From: Streptomyces gilvus
Lineage (GTDB): Bacteria; Actinomycetota; Actinomycetes; Streptomycetales; Streptomycetaceae
DNA: 64,000 nt
NCBI RefSeq assembly: GCF_022513565.1
Contig: NZ_JAKWBE010000025.1
Coordinates: 62,001-126,000, forward strand
Direction of reading: 5' to 3'
Below the pieces are notes generated by a model. That model did no database searches and had not been told where the DNA came from. It was given only the letters and a program-made list of their open reading frames with translations. Below are positions 21,644 through 30,442 of this stretch, in pieces (positions within the stretch are counted from its first letter, which is position 1; each line of letters begins with the position of its first letter). Position numbers and translations under genes: made by a program.

Positions 21644-22936
21644 CTACGCCTTCGGGGCCACCTTGCTCAGCCCGTTGATGATGCGGTCCATCGCGTCGCC
21701 GCCCGTCGGGTCGGTGAGGTTGGCGAGCATCTTCAGGGTGAACTTCATCAGCACCGGGTGGGTCAGACCGCGCTGGGCCGCGATCTTCATGACCTTCGGG
21801 TTGCCGATGAGCTTCACGAAGGCGCGGCCCAGTGTGTAGTAGCCGCCGTAGGTGTCCTTCAGCACCCGCGGGTAACGCTGGAGCGCCATCTCGCGCCCCG
21901 CGGGAGTCGCGCGGGCGTGGGCCTGGACGATGACGTCGGCGGCGATCTGGCCGGACTCCATGGCGTAGGCGATGCCCTCGCCGTTGAAGGGGTTCACCAG
22001 ACCGCCGGCGTCGCCGACGAGCAGCAGCCCGCGCGTGTAGTGGGGCTGGCGGTTGAAGGCCATCGGCAGGGCGGCGCCGCGGATCGGGCCGGTCATGTTG
22101 TCCGGGGTGTAGCCCCAGTCCTCCGGCATGGAGGCGCACCAGGCCTTGAGGACCTCGCGCCAGTCGAGGTCCTTGAAGGAGTCGGAGGTGTTGAGGACGC
22201 CGAGGCCGACGTTCGAGGTGCCGTCGCCCATGCCGAAGATCCAGCCGTAGCCGGGCAGGAGCCGGTCCTGGGCGCCGCGGCGGTCCCACAGTTCCAGCCA
22301 GGACTCCAGGTAGTCGTCGTCGTGCCGGGGCGACTCGAAGTACGTCCGGACCGCCACGCCCATCGGGCGGTCCTCGCGGCGGTGCAGCCCCATCGCCAGG
22401 GACAGCCGGGTCGAGTTGCCGTCGGCGGCCACCACGAGCGGCGCGTGGAAGGTGACCTCGCGCTTCTCCTCACCCAGCTTGGCGTGGACGCCGGTGATAC
22501 GGCCGGTGCGCTCGTCGGTGATCGGGGCGCCGACGTTGCAGCGCTCGAAGAGCCGCGCGCCGGCCTTCTGGGCCTGGCGGGCGAGCTGCTCGTCGAAGTC
22601 GTCGCGCTTGCGGACCAGGCCGTAGTCCGGGAAGGAGGCCAGATCCGGCCAGTCGAGCTGGAGGCGGACGCCGCCGCCGATGATGCGCAGGCCCTTGTTG
22701 CGTAGCCAGCCGGCCTCCTCGGAGACGTCGATGCCCATGGCCACGAGCTGCTTGACCGCGCGCGGGGTGAGGCCGTCGCCGCAGACCTTCTCCCGCGGGA
22801 ACTCGGTCTTCTCCAGCAGGAGCACGTCGAGTCCGGCCTTGGCGAGGTGGTACGCGGTGGTGGAGCCGGCCGGCCCCGCGCCGACGACGATCACGTCGGC
22901 GGTGTTTTCGGAGAGGGGCTCAGTCTCGACGGTCAC
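21644..22936 (-). CDS. geranylgeranyl reductase family flavoprotein (MenJ-like)
   Basis: FAD-dependent oxidoreductase of the family that saturates isoprenoid double bonds; the mycobacterial member MenJ reduces one unit of the menaquinone side chain. The 430-residue protein has the N-terminal FAD loop VIVVGAGPAGSTTAYHLAKAG at residues 15-35, the PREKVCGDGLTPRAV motif typical of the family, and the GDAGGLVNPFNGEGI second FAD site. Its proximity to menG, mqnC and the menaquinone-using nuo operon supports a quinone-tail role. Substrate is inferred, not shown. Confidence 0.85.
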   Translation of the reverse strand: MTVETEPLSENTADVIVVGAGPAGSTTAYHLAKAGLDVLLLEKTEFPREKVCGDGLTPRAVKQLVAMGIDVSEEAGWLRNKGLRIIGGGVRLQLDWPDLASFPDYGLVRKRDDFDEQLARQAQKAGARLFERCNVGAPITDERTGRITGVHAKLGEEKREVTFHAPLVVAADGNSTRLSLAMGLHRREDRPMGVAVRTYFESPRHDDDYLESWLELWDRRGAQDRLLPGYGWIFGMGDGTSNVGLGVLNTSDSFKDLDWREVLKAWCASMPEDWGYTPDNMTGPIRGAALPMAFNRQPHYTRGLLLVGDAGGLVNPFNGEGIAYAMESGQIAADVIVQAHARATPAGREMALQRYPRVLKDTYGGYYTLGRAFVKLIGNPKVMKIAAQRGLTHPVLMKFTLKMLANLTDPTGGDAMDRIINGLSKVAPKA

Positions 22937-23033
22937 GGCGGGATCTCCCCAAGTTCGAAATCTGCGTGCCGACCGGCACTGGACATGGGCAGTCTATTCA
23001 GCAGAATTGATCACCCGGCTGAAGGGCTGCCCC

Positions 23034-23540
23034 GTGAACCGAGCTCTGCCTGTCGTGAGCCTGCGCGTCCCCACCGACGAGGACGCGATCGCCTGGTACC
23101 GGGTCTTCGACGACCCGGAGGTCATGGAGTTCCACGGCGGCAGGTCCGCGGAGCTGTCGGTGTACGAGGAGCTGACCGCCCGCCAGCGCCGGCACGACGC
23201 GGAGCTGGGCTTCTGTCTGTGGACCATGGTCGGTGAGCGGGGCGAGGTCATCGGGTTCACCGGCGCCCAGCCCTGGCCGCGGGAGTGGGGCCCCACGGGC
23301 GAGATCGAGATCGGCTGGCGGCTCGGCCGGGAGTTCTGGGGCAAGGGGTACGCGACCGCGGCGGCGCGGATGACGCTGGACCGGCTCAGGGCGGCCGGGG
23401 TGCCGAGCGTGGTGGCGATGGTCAGACCCGGAAACGAACGGTCCATCGCGGTCACCCAGCGCCTCGGGATGGAACTGGCGCAGACGTTTCCGCACCCGCG
23501 GCTCCCGGAGGACTCCCTCTGCTTCCGGCTGGACCTGTAG
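23034..23540 (+). CDS. GNAT family N-acetyltransferase
   Basis: 168-residue acetyltransferase of the RimJ/RimL-like type. The acetyl-CoA loop is seen as GREFWGKGYATAA (98-110), with the upstream strand IEIGWRLG and a C-terminal NERSIAVTQRLGM. Starts include GTG 23034, preceded by GAAGGG, and a possible TTG 26 bases upstream; I prefer the GTG. The substrate, protein or small molecule, is unknown. Divergent from the flavoprotein gene. Confidence 0.85.
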   Translation: MNRALPVVSLRVPTDEDAIAWYRVFDDPEVMEFHGGRSAELSVYEELTARQRRHDAELGFCLWTMVGERGEVIGFTGAQPWPREWGPTGEIEIGWRLGREFWGKGYATAAARMTLDRLRAAGVPSVVAMVRPGNERSIAVTQRLGMELAQTFPHPRLPEDSLCFRLDL

Positions 23541-23543
23541 CGA

Positions 23544-23560
23544 CGTTACTCAAAGTAACG
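23544..23560. repeat. AT-rich perfect palindrome CGTTACT-CAA-AGTAACG
   Basis: Seven-base perfect inverted repeat with a three-base loop, four bases after the GNAT stop and about 80 bases before the PASTA gene. It could be a weak terminator or an operator. It stands out against the GC-rich background. Confidence 0.5.
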
Positions 23561-23641
23561 GATGGCTACGGAAAGATACTTGAGGCTTCCGGTCGGCACC
23601 CCCGCGCGGTTACCCTTCCAGTATCGCTGGGGGTGACATCT

Positions 23642-23980
23642 GTGCACATAACGCCCAAGACACCCGAAGTACGAGTTCCGAGGCTCGTCGGACTGATGGC
23701 CATGGACGCGCGCGAGGCGGCGAAGTCGCGCGGTCTGTTCATCAACGCGCCCGACCGGCCCGACTTCCATCTCACCGCCGTCGAGTACGTCGTCCGCCAG
23801 TACCCCGCACCGGGCGCCGAGGTGCCCCGGGACTCCATGGTGTACGTGTGGTTCGACTTCGGTGAGGGCGAGGGCGGCGGAGGCGTGCGCGAGCCGCGCA
23901 TCCCGCGCCCCCCGACCGGCGGGATGCAGCGCGAACTGGACGAGCCGGGCGACCCCTACGCCGTCGTCAGCTCCGCCTGA
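23642..23980 (+). CDS. single PASTA-domain protein
   Basis: 112-residue protein consisting of one PASTA domain (residues 11-73, starting VRVPRLVGLMAMDAREAAKS) and a Gly/Pro-rich tail. PASTA domains usually sit outside the cell on penicillin-binding proteins and Ser/Thr kinases and bind peptidoglycan stem peptides. Here there is no signal peptide or membrane helix, so the protein seems cytoplasmic or leaves by another route. GTG 23642 follows GGGGGTG. The stop lies inside the first of three tandem 20-bp repeats. Confidence 0.75.
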   Translation: MHITPKTPEVRVPRLVGLMAMDAREAAKSRGLFINAPDRPDFHLTAVEYVVRQYPAPGAEVPRDSMVYVWFDFGEGEGGGGVREPRIPRPPTGGMQRELDEPGDPYAVVSSA

Positions 23981-24030
23981 AGGCGTCGGGCTCCGCCTGA
24001 AGGCGTCGGGCTCCGCCTGAAGTCGTCGTC
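23971..24030. repeat. three tandem 20-bp repeats between converging genes
   Basis: CTCCGCCTGAAGGCGTCGGG occurs twice exactly and a third time with a changed end. The first copy contains the stop of the PASTA gene and the third reaches the stop of menG, so the repeats are made from the gene end itself. Looks like slippage duplication. Confidence 0.85.
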
Positions 24031-24724
24031 AGCTCTGCTTGAAGCCGCGGTGCAGGGCGACGACCCCGCCCGTGAGGTTGCGCCAGGCCACCTTCGACCA
24101 GCCGGCCTTCTGCAGGTGCCCGGCCAGCGCGGGCTGGTCGGGCCAGGCGCGGATGGACTCGGCGAGGTAGACGTACGCGTCGGGGCTGGAGGAGACCGCG
24201 CGGGCGACCGGAGGCAGGGCCCGCATCAGGTACTCGGTGTAGACCGTGCGGAAGGGCGCCCAGGTCGGGTGGGAGAACTCGCAGATCACCACCCGCCCGC
24301 CGGGCCTGGTCACCCGGTGCATCTCGCGCAGGGCCGCGTCGAAGTCCTGGACGTTGCGCAGGCCGAAGGAGATGGTCACCGCGTCGAAGGTGTCGTCCTT
24401 GAACGGCAGCTTCGTCGCGTCGCCCGCGGTCAGCGGCAGCCAGGGGTGCTTGCGCTTGCCGACCTGGAGCATGCCGAGCGAGAAGTCGCAGGGGACGACG
24501 TACGCGCCCGTGCGGGCGAACGGCAGCGAGGAGGTCGCCGTACCGGCGGCCAGGTCCAGGATCTTCTGCGCGGGTCGCGCGTCGACGGCCCTGGCCACCT
24601 CCCTGCGCCACGCCCGGTCCTGGCCGAGCGAGAGCACGTCGTTGGTCAGGTCGTACCGTTCCGCCACGTGGTCGAACATCGAGGCGACTTCGTGCGGCTG
24701 CTTGTCCAGGGATGCGCGGGTCAC
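24029..24724 (-). CDS. menG: demethylmenaquinone methyltransferase
   Basis: S-adenosylmethionine-dependent UbiE/MenG methyltransferase making the last step of menaquinone synthesis at the membrane. The 231-residue protein has the family signature FDHVAERYDLTNDVLSLGQD (17-36), motif I ILDLAAGTATSSLPF (55-69), and GLRNVQDFDAALREMHRVTRPGG. The GTG start at 24724 gives the standard length. It is converging with the PASTA gene. Its neighbours MqnC and the MenJ-like flavoprotein belong to the same quinone route. Confidence 0.94.
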   Translation of the reverse strand: MTRASLDKQPHEVASMFDHVAERYDLTNDVLSLGQDRAWRREVARAVDARPAQKILDLAAGTATSSLPFARTGAYVVPCDFSLGMLQVGKRKHPWLPLTAGDATKLPFKDDTFDAVTISFGLRNVQDFDAALREMHRVTRPGGRVVICEFSHPTWAPFRTVYTEYLMRALPPVARAVSSSPDAYVYLAESIRAWPDQPALAGHLQKAGWSKVAWRNLTGGVVALHRGFKQS

Positions 24725-24747
24725 GCGGCCATTCTTGCAGCCCGCCC

Positions 24748-25896
24748 TCAGGGAAGCAGCGTCGGCTTCTTCTTCCCGGCCACGTCCTCCACCCATCCGC
24801 ACGCGAGGACGAACCCCGCGATCAGGATCCAGCCGATGCCGAACATGAACCACTGGCTGTCCAGCGGGAGCCACTTCTCGAACGCGGGGACGTTCCAGAA
24901 CCGGTCGATCAGCGGGACCGCCAGGACCAGCGCGATCTCGTGCCAGAGGTAGATCGTCACGGCACGCGCGTTGAAGACCGTCACGAGCCGGTCGGTGCGG
25001 CGGAAGCGGGTGAGCCAGGCGAAGTCGATCCTGAAGTACGCCTTGGCCCACATCAGCAGCAGGACGTAACCCGCCGACCAGAAGGCCTGCGCGAGCGGGA
25101 TCTCGTCGAGGTCGTAGGTGCCGGCGTCGGCCTGGTGGGCGAAGGCGTACCAGCCGCCGTACCCGACCGCCGTCAGGGAGAGCACGACGACCAGGGCCGG
25201 CCGCAGCCGGCGCAGCACACCGTCGCGGTGGGCGAAGCCGAGGATCCAGCAGAAGAGGTACGTCGACAGGTCCCACAGGGCGCTGCCGAAGCGGTTGTCG
25301 GGGCCGGCCCAGACGAAGTTCAGGACCAGGATCGGGGCGAGGGACAGGAACAGGACGGGGATCGGGGCGAGCCGGAAGACGCGCAGGAGCAGCGGGGAGA
25401 GCAGGACGAACCAGAGGTACGTCCGCAGGTACCAGAGGATCTCCCAGGCCTGCTCGCCCCACGCGTTGCCCGGCGGATCGCCCAGCGGCACGACCCAGTA
25501 GACGATCTCCCAGCCCGGCATCCAGTCGTGCACGAGCATCGCCAGCACGACGAAGAAGCCCCAGAACCAGAACGGCGGCAGCAGTCTGCGCAGCCGGCTC
25601 CTGATCACCTTGCCGGCCGGGCGTTCCAGGGACTTCGCCATCAGGGTGCCGGCCAGGCCGAACATGATCCCCATGGAGGGGAAGACCATGCCGGCCCAGG
25701 CCCAGCCGAAGGTGTGGTACGTGACGACACGGATCAGCGCGAGGGCCCGGAGGGTGTCGAAGTAACGGTCCCGGCCGGAGGCCTTCGCCGGTGGCGGGGA
25801 CTCGGCCTGCGGCAACGGAGCCGTGTCCGCCGGTGCACCCGGTCTGACGGCACCCTCCGCACCCGACCTGACCGCACCCCTGCTGTGCGCCCCCAT
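24748..25896 (-). CDS. acyltransferase-3 family membrane protein
   Basis: 382 residues with about ten membrane helices and the family's N-terminal motif RDRYFDTLRALALIRVVTYH, where the His (residue 61) is catalytic in this family. Such proteins add acetyl or other acyl groups to sugars of surface polysaccharides. Its ATG overlaps the stop of the deacetylase/glycosyltransferase gene by one base, so it is translationally coupled and probably decorates that polymer. The first 40 residues are a soluble Pro/Ala-rich leader. Confidence 0.85.
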   Translation of the reverse strand: MGAHSRGAVRSGAEGAVRPGAPADTAPLPQAESPPPAKASGRDRYFDTLRALALIRVVTYHTFGWAWAGMVFPSMGIMFGLAGTLMAKSLERPAGKVIRSRLRRLLPPFWFWGFFVVLAMLVHDWMPGWEIVYWVVPLGDPPGNAWGEQAWEILWYLRTYLWFVLLSPLLLRVFRLAPIPVLFLSLAPILVLNFVWAGPDNRFGSALWDLSTYLFCWILGFAHRDGVLRRLRPALVVVLSLTAVGYGGWYAFAHQADAGTYDLDEIPLAQAFWSAGYVLLLMWAKAYFRIDFAWLTRFRRTDRLVTVFNARAVTIYLWHEIALVLAVPLIDRFWNVPAFEKWLPLDSQWFMFGIGWILIAGFVLACGWVEDVAGKKKPTLLP

Positions 25897-28211
25897 CAGC
25901 TCACCCCCGCCGGCGTCCCGACCTCGCCCGTGCGCTTCAGCTTCTGCCAGCGCAGGCGGCCGCCGGTCAGGGCGGTGATGCAGGAGTGGATGAGGACGAG
26001 GTACATCATCTGCCGGTAGGCCAGTTGCTGGAGCGGCATCATCAGCAGGTAGCGGTACTTCTCCCGGTCCAGGCGGAACGCGTAGGCCGCGCAGACCAGT
26101 TGGACGCCGAGGACCGCCAGCCACGCGTACAGCGCCGCCTGGAAGTCGACGAAGATCATCGAGTAGACGGTGAAGACGTCGATCAGCGGGGCGAAGACCG
26201 GCGTGACGATCTGGAAGATCACCACCAGCGGCATCCCGACCCGGCCGAAGCGCCCCGAAGGCCCCTTGTCCGTCAGGGACTTGCGGTGCTTCCACAGGGC
26301 CTGCATGGTGCCGTAGGACCAGCGGTAGCGCTGGGACCACAGCTGCTTCAGGGACCCCGGCGCCTCGGTCCACGCGCGTGCGTGCTCCTGGTAGACGACC
26401 CGCCAGCCAGCGCGGTGCATGGCGATGGTGATGTCCGTGTCCTCGGCCAGGGTGTCCTCGCTCATCCCGCCGACCCCCAGCACCGCCTCCCGGCGGAACG
26501 CGCCGATCGCGCCCGGGATGGTCGGCATGCAGCGCAGCAGGTCGTACATCCGCCGGTCGAGGTTGAAGCCCATGACGTACTCGATGTGCTGCCAGGCCCC
26601 GATGACCGTGTCGCGGTTGCCGACCTTGGCGTTGCCGGCGACCGCGCCGACCTCGGGGTCGGCGAAGGGCTGCACCAGCTGCCGTACGGTGTCCGGTTCG
26701 AAGACCGTGTCACCGTCCATCATCACGACGATGTCGTGACTGGCGCTGCGCACACCGTTGTTGAGGGCGGCCGGCTTGCCCGCGTTCTCCTGGCGGATGA
26801 CGCGGACGTTGTCCATGCCCAGGTCCATGGCGGCGTTGCGGGCGATCTCGGAGGTGCCGTCCGTCGAGCCGTCGTCGACCACGATGATCTCGATCGGGTG
26901 GGTGCTCTTCGCCAGCGATGCGAGGGTGTTGGCGATGCACTCCTTCTCGTTGTACGCCGGGACGATCACACTCACCGGGCGGGTGATCGTCGGTCCCCAG
27001 CCGAAGCGGCGTCTGTTGCGCTGCCGGTAGTGGCGCCGGGCGAGGATCAGCATCATCCCGAAGCGGCCCATGACGGCCACCCCCACGATGACGAGTCCCA
27101 CGGACAGCGTGGGCACGGTCCACTCGGCGACGGCGACCGCGAACACGAGCGCCTTGCCCTCGTACAGGGTGGTGCCGGTCGCGGTGCGGTGGGCGGCCTG
27201 GAGCCGGGAGGGGCTCGCACCGTTCGAGCCGCTGCTGTTCGCCGCCGTGCCCGGGCCGTTCGCGGACTGCGCCCCCGTGGCGCCCTCGGCGCCTCCCGCG
27301 ACCGTCGTCCCCCCGGGCCGGTTCTTGGCGTTGTCCTTTTCGATGACCCCGCTGATGGTGGTGAAGGTGTAGCCCTTCGCCCTCATCTTCTCGATGTACT
27401 CGGGCAGCGCCCTGACCGTCTGCGAGCGGTCGCCGCCCGCGTCGTGCATGAGGACCGACGCGCCCTTGCCGCTCTTCGGCGTCGCCCACTGGACGATCTT
27501 CGAGACGCCCGGCTTCTTCCAGTCGTCGCTGTCGGTGTCGACGAAGACGCTGGTGTAGCCGTCCTTGCCGAGCCGCTGGTAGACGGGCCAGCTGTAGTTG
27601 TCGATGGCGTCGGTCTCGGAGGAGTACGGGGCCCGGAACAGGGTGGTGGTGATGCCGGCCGCACCCGCCAGCGCGAGCTGGGTCTGCGTCATCTCACGGT
27701 TGACCCGGGTGGCGCTCTGGTAGGAGAGGTCGACGTGGGTGAAGGTGTGGATGCCGACCTCGTTGCCCTGCCGGACCATCGTCCTCACGATGCCCGGGTA
27801 GCGCGAGACCATAGAGCCGACCAGGAAGAACGTGCCGGGGACGTCGTACTTCTTCAGGATGGCCAGCACCTGGGGCGTCCAGGTCGGGTTCGGGCCGTCG
27901 TCGAAGGTGAGGGCGATGGTCTTGTCCGGCACCGACAGCGTGGTGGCCTGTCCGCCGCGGAAGGTCAGGATCGGGCCGCCGTTGAGGATCCTGTCCGGCA
28001 CCTTGCTGGAACTCGCTCCCTCGCGCACCCGCTCGTCGCCGCCGACCTCGGCGCGCAGATAGCCGTCGAGCAGCATGATGCTGGTCAGCGCGAGCAGGAG
28101 CAGCAGCGCGAGGATGACGCGCGGTTTCTGCAGGGCCGCGGCCTTGCCCGCCGCCCGTTCGATACGGGTGGGGGCGCGCCGGCGGCCGCGTGGGGACGTC
28201 GTCGTGGTCAT
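25896..28211 (-). CDS. bifunctional polysaccharide deacetylase / family 2 glycosyltransferase (MatB-like)
   Basis: 771-residue membrane protein joining two activities. After a membrane helix (32-50), a CE4 deacetylase domain lies at about 95-295 with the metal-binding D104-D105 (TFDDGP) and H155/H159 (HTFTH). After a linker and helix (about 355-390), a processive GT2 domain runs from 410 with DDGST, D499-G-D501, the ED pair 590-591 and QRYRW at 627-631, followed by four helices. This is the layout of Streptomyces MatB, which helps make a poly-N-acetylglucosamine-like polymer holding pellets together. The exact polymer here is inferred. Confidence 0.88.
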   Translation of the reverse strand: MTTTTSPRGRRRAPTRIERAAGKAAALQKPRVILALLLLLALTSIMLLDGYLRAEVGGDERVREGASSSKVPDRILNGGPILTFRGGQATTLSVPDKTIALTFDDGPNPTWTPQVLAILKKYDVPGTFFLVGSMVSRYPGIVRTMVRQGNEVGIHTFTHVDLSYQSATRVNREMTQTQLALAGAAGITTTLFRAPYSSETDAIDNYSWPVYQRLGKDGYTSVFVDTDSDDWKKPGVSKIVQWATPKSGKGASVLMHDAGGDRSQTVRALPEYIEKMRAKGYTFTTISGVIEKDNAKNRPGGTTVAGGAEGATGAQSANGPGTAANSSGSNGASPSRLQAAHRTATGTTLYEGKALVFAVAVAEWTVPTLSVGLVIVGVAVMGRFGMMLILARRHYRQRNRRRFGWGPTITRPVSVIVPAYNEKECIANTLASLAKSTHPIEIIVVDDGSTDGTSEIARNAAMDLGMDNVRVIRQENAGKPAALNNGVRSASHDIVVMMDGDTVFEPDTVRQLVQPFADPEVGAVAGNAKVGNRDTVIGAWQHIEYVMGFNLDRRMYDLLRCMPTIPGAIGAFRREAVLGVGGMSEDTLAEDTDITIAMHRAGWRVVYQEHARAWTEAPGSLKQLWSQRYRWSYGTMQALWKHRKSLTDKGPSGRFGRVGMPLVVIFQIVTPVFAPLIDVFTVYSMIFVDFQAALYAWLAVLGVQLVCAAYAFRLDREKYRYLLMMPLQQLAYRQMMYLVLIHSCITALTGGRLRWQKLKRTGEVGTPAGVS

Positions 28212-28228
28212 GTGGCTGTGCGCTCCGG

Positions 28229-28639
28229 TCAGTTGGCCGCGGTGGCGGACGGGGACGCAGTGGGCGTCGCGGACGCGGACGGAGTGGGCGTGCCGGACGG
28301 CGGCACCGAGGGGAGGTCACTGGGCCGGGCGCCCTGGTTGCCGATGCCGCCCTGTTGCCGGTAGCCGGCGGGGCCGTTGCCGCCCGGGCCCGCCTGGCCG
28401 CCTTGGAAGGGCAGCAGCGAGGAGGGGGTGACCGAGGTGCCGATGCCCATGAAGGCGAGGCCCAGGACGACGGCGTACCCGAGACACAGGACGCCCACGA
28501 GGAGGCCGAACCGCTTCAGCAGCTTGGAACGGCGTCCGGAGTTGTCAACGAACACGGGCCCCTCGACGGACCCGTTGCCGCGTTTGCGGCGGCGACCGCC
28601 CGTGGTCGCGCGGTTTTCGATGGCAGGCTCGGAATGCAT
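28229..28639 (-). CDS. small single-pass membrane protein, first gene of polysaccharide operon
   Basis: 136-residue protein: a basic cytoplasmic N-terminus (GGRRRKRG), one membrane helix at about 43-65, and a Gly-, Pro-, Ser- and Thr-rich outer tail of about 70 residues. It is 17 bases upstream of the deacetylase/glycosyltransferase gene and heads the operon. I know no defined function; it may be a partner that helps the synthase in the membrane. Confidence 0.72.
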   Translation of the reverse strand: MHSEPAIENRATTGGRRRKRGNGSVEGPVFVDNSGRRSKLLKRFGLLVGVLCLGYAVVLGLAFMGIGTSVTPSSLLPFQGGQAGPGGNGPAGYRQQGGIGNQGARPSDLPSVPPSGTPTPSASATPTASPSATAAN

Positions 28640-28936
28640 TCCCCAGACATTAGGCAGGCTTTATGTGATCGATACTCGACTTCTTGTGAGACACATATGA
28701 GAAGGCTCCCACCCTGTCCCCCGACTGAGAGTTTCTGTGAATGCCTGCGCGGTTCACCTCGGGAGGAGTGCGCCGAACATCCCCTTCGTTCCGCCCGGTT
28801 GGCCCGCTTTATACCACGTCTCCCATGAACTCCCCATGGATTTCCCGAGTTCGTGAGCACAAGCTTCGTGTGAGACGTTCTCCTTTTGAATAGGGCTTTG
28901 TTTCGGACCTGAGACGGAAATCACGAGAGCGGGTGC

Positions 28937-29965
28937 ATGTCCATGCGGAGTTTGCTGAGGCCGGCCGCCGGGTTCACTTGTCTGTTTGCCCTGGCCACGG
29001 CGGGATGCTCCGCGGGCTCCGGCGGTACGACGGACGCGGCACCCGGACCGTCGAAACGGACCAGTGCGTCGCCCTCCCGACAGGCGGCCGGCGACACCTC
29101 CTACGCCCCCTACGTCAGCGCGACCGAGGCCTCCGCCAACGACTCCAGCGGGTCGCCGTCGACGTACAACCTGGCCTTCGTGATCTCCGACGGCAGTGAC
29201 TGCACGCCGAAGTGGAACGGGGAGGACGCGATCGCGGACACGGCGGTGAAGTCCCGGATCTCGAAGCTCACGGCGGACGGTGGGACGGTCCGGGTCTCCT
29301 TCGGCGGAGCCTCCGGCAAGGAGCTGGCGACGACCTGCGACAGCGTCTCGAAGCTGACGGCCGCCTACGCCACGGCACTTGACGCCGCCGGCTCCAGCCA
29401 GGCCGACTTCGACATCGAGGGCGACGAACTGACCGACGCGGACACGGTCGCACTGCGGTCGCAGGCGATCGCGGCGCTGCAGAAGGAACGGCCCGACCTG
29501 GAGGTCTCCTTCACACTCCCCGTGATGCCGTCCGGACTGGACTCCGACAGCCTGGCGTTGCTGGAGTCCGCGAACAAGTACGACGTCCAGGTCTCCACGG
29601 TCAACATCATGACCATGAACTACGGCGAGTCGTACGCCGGGGACATGGGGGACTACGCGCTGACCTCGGCGAAGGCCGCGCACACGCAGCTGCGGAAGGT
29701 GTTCGGGCTCTCCGCCGCCGGTGCCTGGCAGGGCATGGCGCTGACCTCGATGATCGGGGTCAACGACGTCGCCGGCGAGACGTTCACCCTCTCCGACGCG
29801 GCGCAGGTGCGGACGTTCGCCGAGGAGAAGGGGGTCGCCTGGGTGTCGATGTGGTCGACGTTCCGGGACCAGCAGTGCGCGAAGGGCGGCGGCTCGGACG
29901 CGGCGACCGACTGCAGTGGGGTGAAGCAGAGTTCGGGCGCTTTCGGGAAGGCTTTCGCGGGCTGA
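28937..29965 (+). CDS. GH18 chitinase-like lipoprotein
   Basis: 342-residue protein with a lipoprotein signal peptide (lipobox ATAGC, lipidated Cys24) and a Ser/Thr linker, then a TIM-barrel domain like GH18 chitinases. Strand signals are visible: YNLAFVISDG, VRVSFGGASG, and ADFDIEGDEL, where D157, D159 and E161 fit the end of the DxxDxDxE catalytic motif. VNIMTMNYGE is the next conserved strand. It probably binds or cuts chitin-like or GlcNAc polymers at the cell surface and is divergent from the GlcNAc-polymer-type operon. Confidence 0.82.
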   Translation: MSMRSLLRPAAGFTCLFALATAGCSAGSGGTTDAAPGPSKRTSASPSRQAAGDTSYAPYVSATEASANDSSGSPSTYNLAFVISDGSDCTPKWNGEDAIADTAVKSRISKLTADGGTVRVSFGGASGKELATTCDSVSKLTAAYATALDAAGSSQADFDIEGDELTDADTVALRSQAIAALQKERPDLEVSFTLPVMPSGLDSDSLALLESANKYDVQVSTVNIMTMNYGESYAGDMGDYALTSAKAAHTQLRKVFGLSAAGAWQGMALTSMIGVNDVAGETFTLSDAAQVRTFAEEKGVAWVSMWSTFRDQQCAKGGGSDAATDCSGVKQSSGAFGKAFAG

Positions 29966-29980
29966 GGCGACCCAAGTGCT

Positions 29981-30421
29981 CTAACGGCGCCTGTGCACCA
30001 GCCGACCGGCGCACACCGTCGCCAAGCAGGCGCCGGTCCCGTCGAAGACGGCCAGGTCCGCCCGGCCGTGCACGGTGATCGCCGGTGCCTGCGCGGAGGC
30101 CAGGACCAGCACTTCGTTCCGGGCGGCCGCGGCGCGCAGTTCGGGCGAGTCGACGTACTCCCGCAGGACGGCCGTCGCTCCCGACTTCAGGACCGCGTGG
30201 ACGCGCTCGCGGGGGCTCGGGGCGTCCGGCAGCGGCCCTTCGTGGACGCGGCCCGGCCCCAGCACCCCCGGCCACGCGCGCACCCGCGCCCCGGGGAACC
30301 GCTCCAGCAGCTCCTCCGACGGACCCACCGCGGCGATCCTGCCCCCCTCGACCGCCACGGCACCGCCCTTGACCGTCTCCGTGCCGTACCGGACCTCGTC
30401 CGCCGCGTGAATCGTCAGCAC
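29981..30421 (-). CDS. amidohydrolase-like (imidazolonepropionase-type) partial-domain protein
   Basis: 146-residue protein that looks like the beta-sandwich halves of an amidohydrolase (ETVKGGAVAVEGGRIAAVGP at the start, and ADLAVFDGTGACLATVCAGR at the end) without the metal-binding barrel between them. It is therefore unlikely to be a working hydrolase. Similar short proteins are conserved next to mqnC in Streptomyces, as far as I recall. The start is GTG, 21 bases after mqnC ends, so they are probably co-transcribed. Confidence 0.7.
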   Translation of the reverse strand: MLTIHAADEVRYGTETVKGGAVAVEGGRIAAVGPSEELLERFPGARVRAWPGVLGPGRVHEGPLPDAPSPRERVHAVLKSGATAVLREYVDSPELRAAAARNEVLVLASAQAPAITVHGRADLAVFDGTGACLATVCAGRLVHRRR

Positions 30422-30442
30422 TGAATCGTCCAGACGGGCGGG

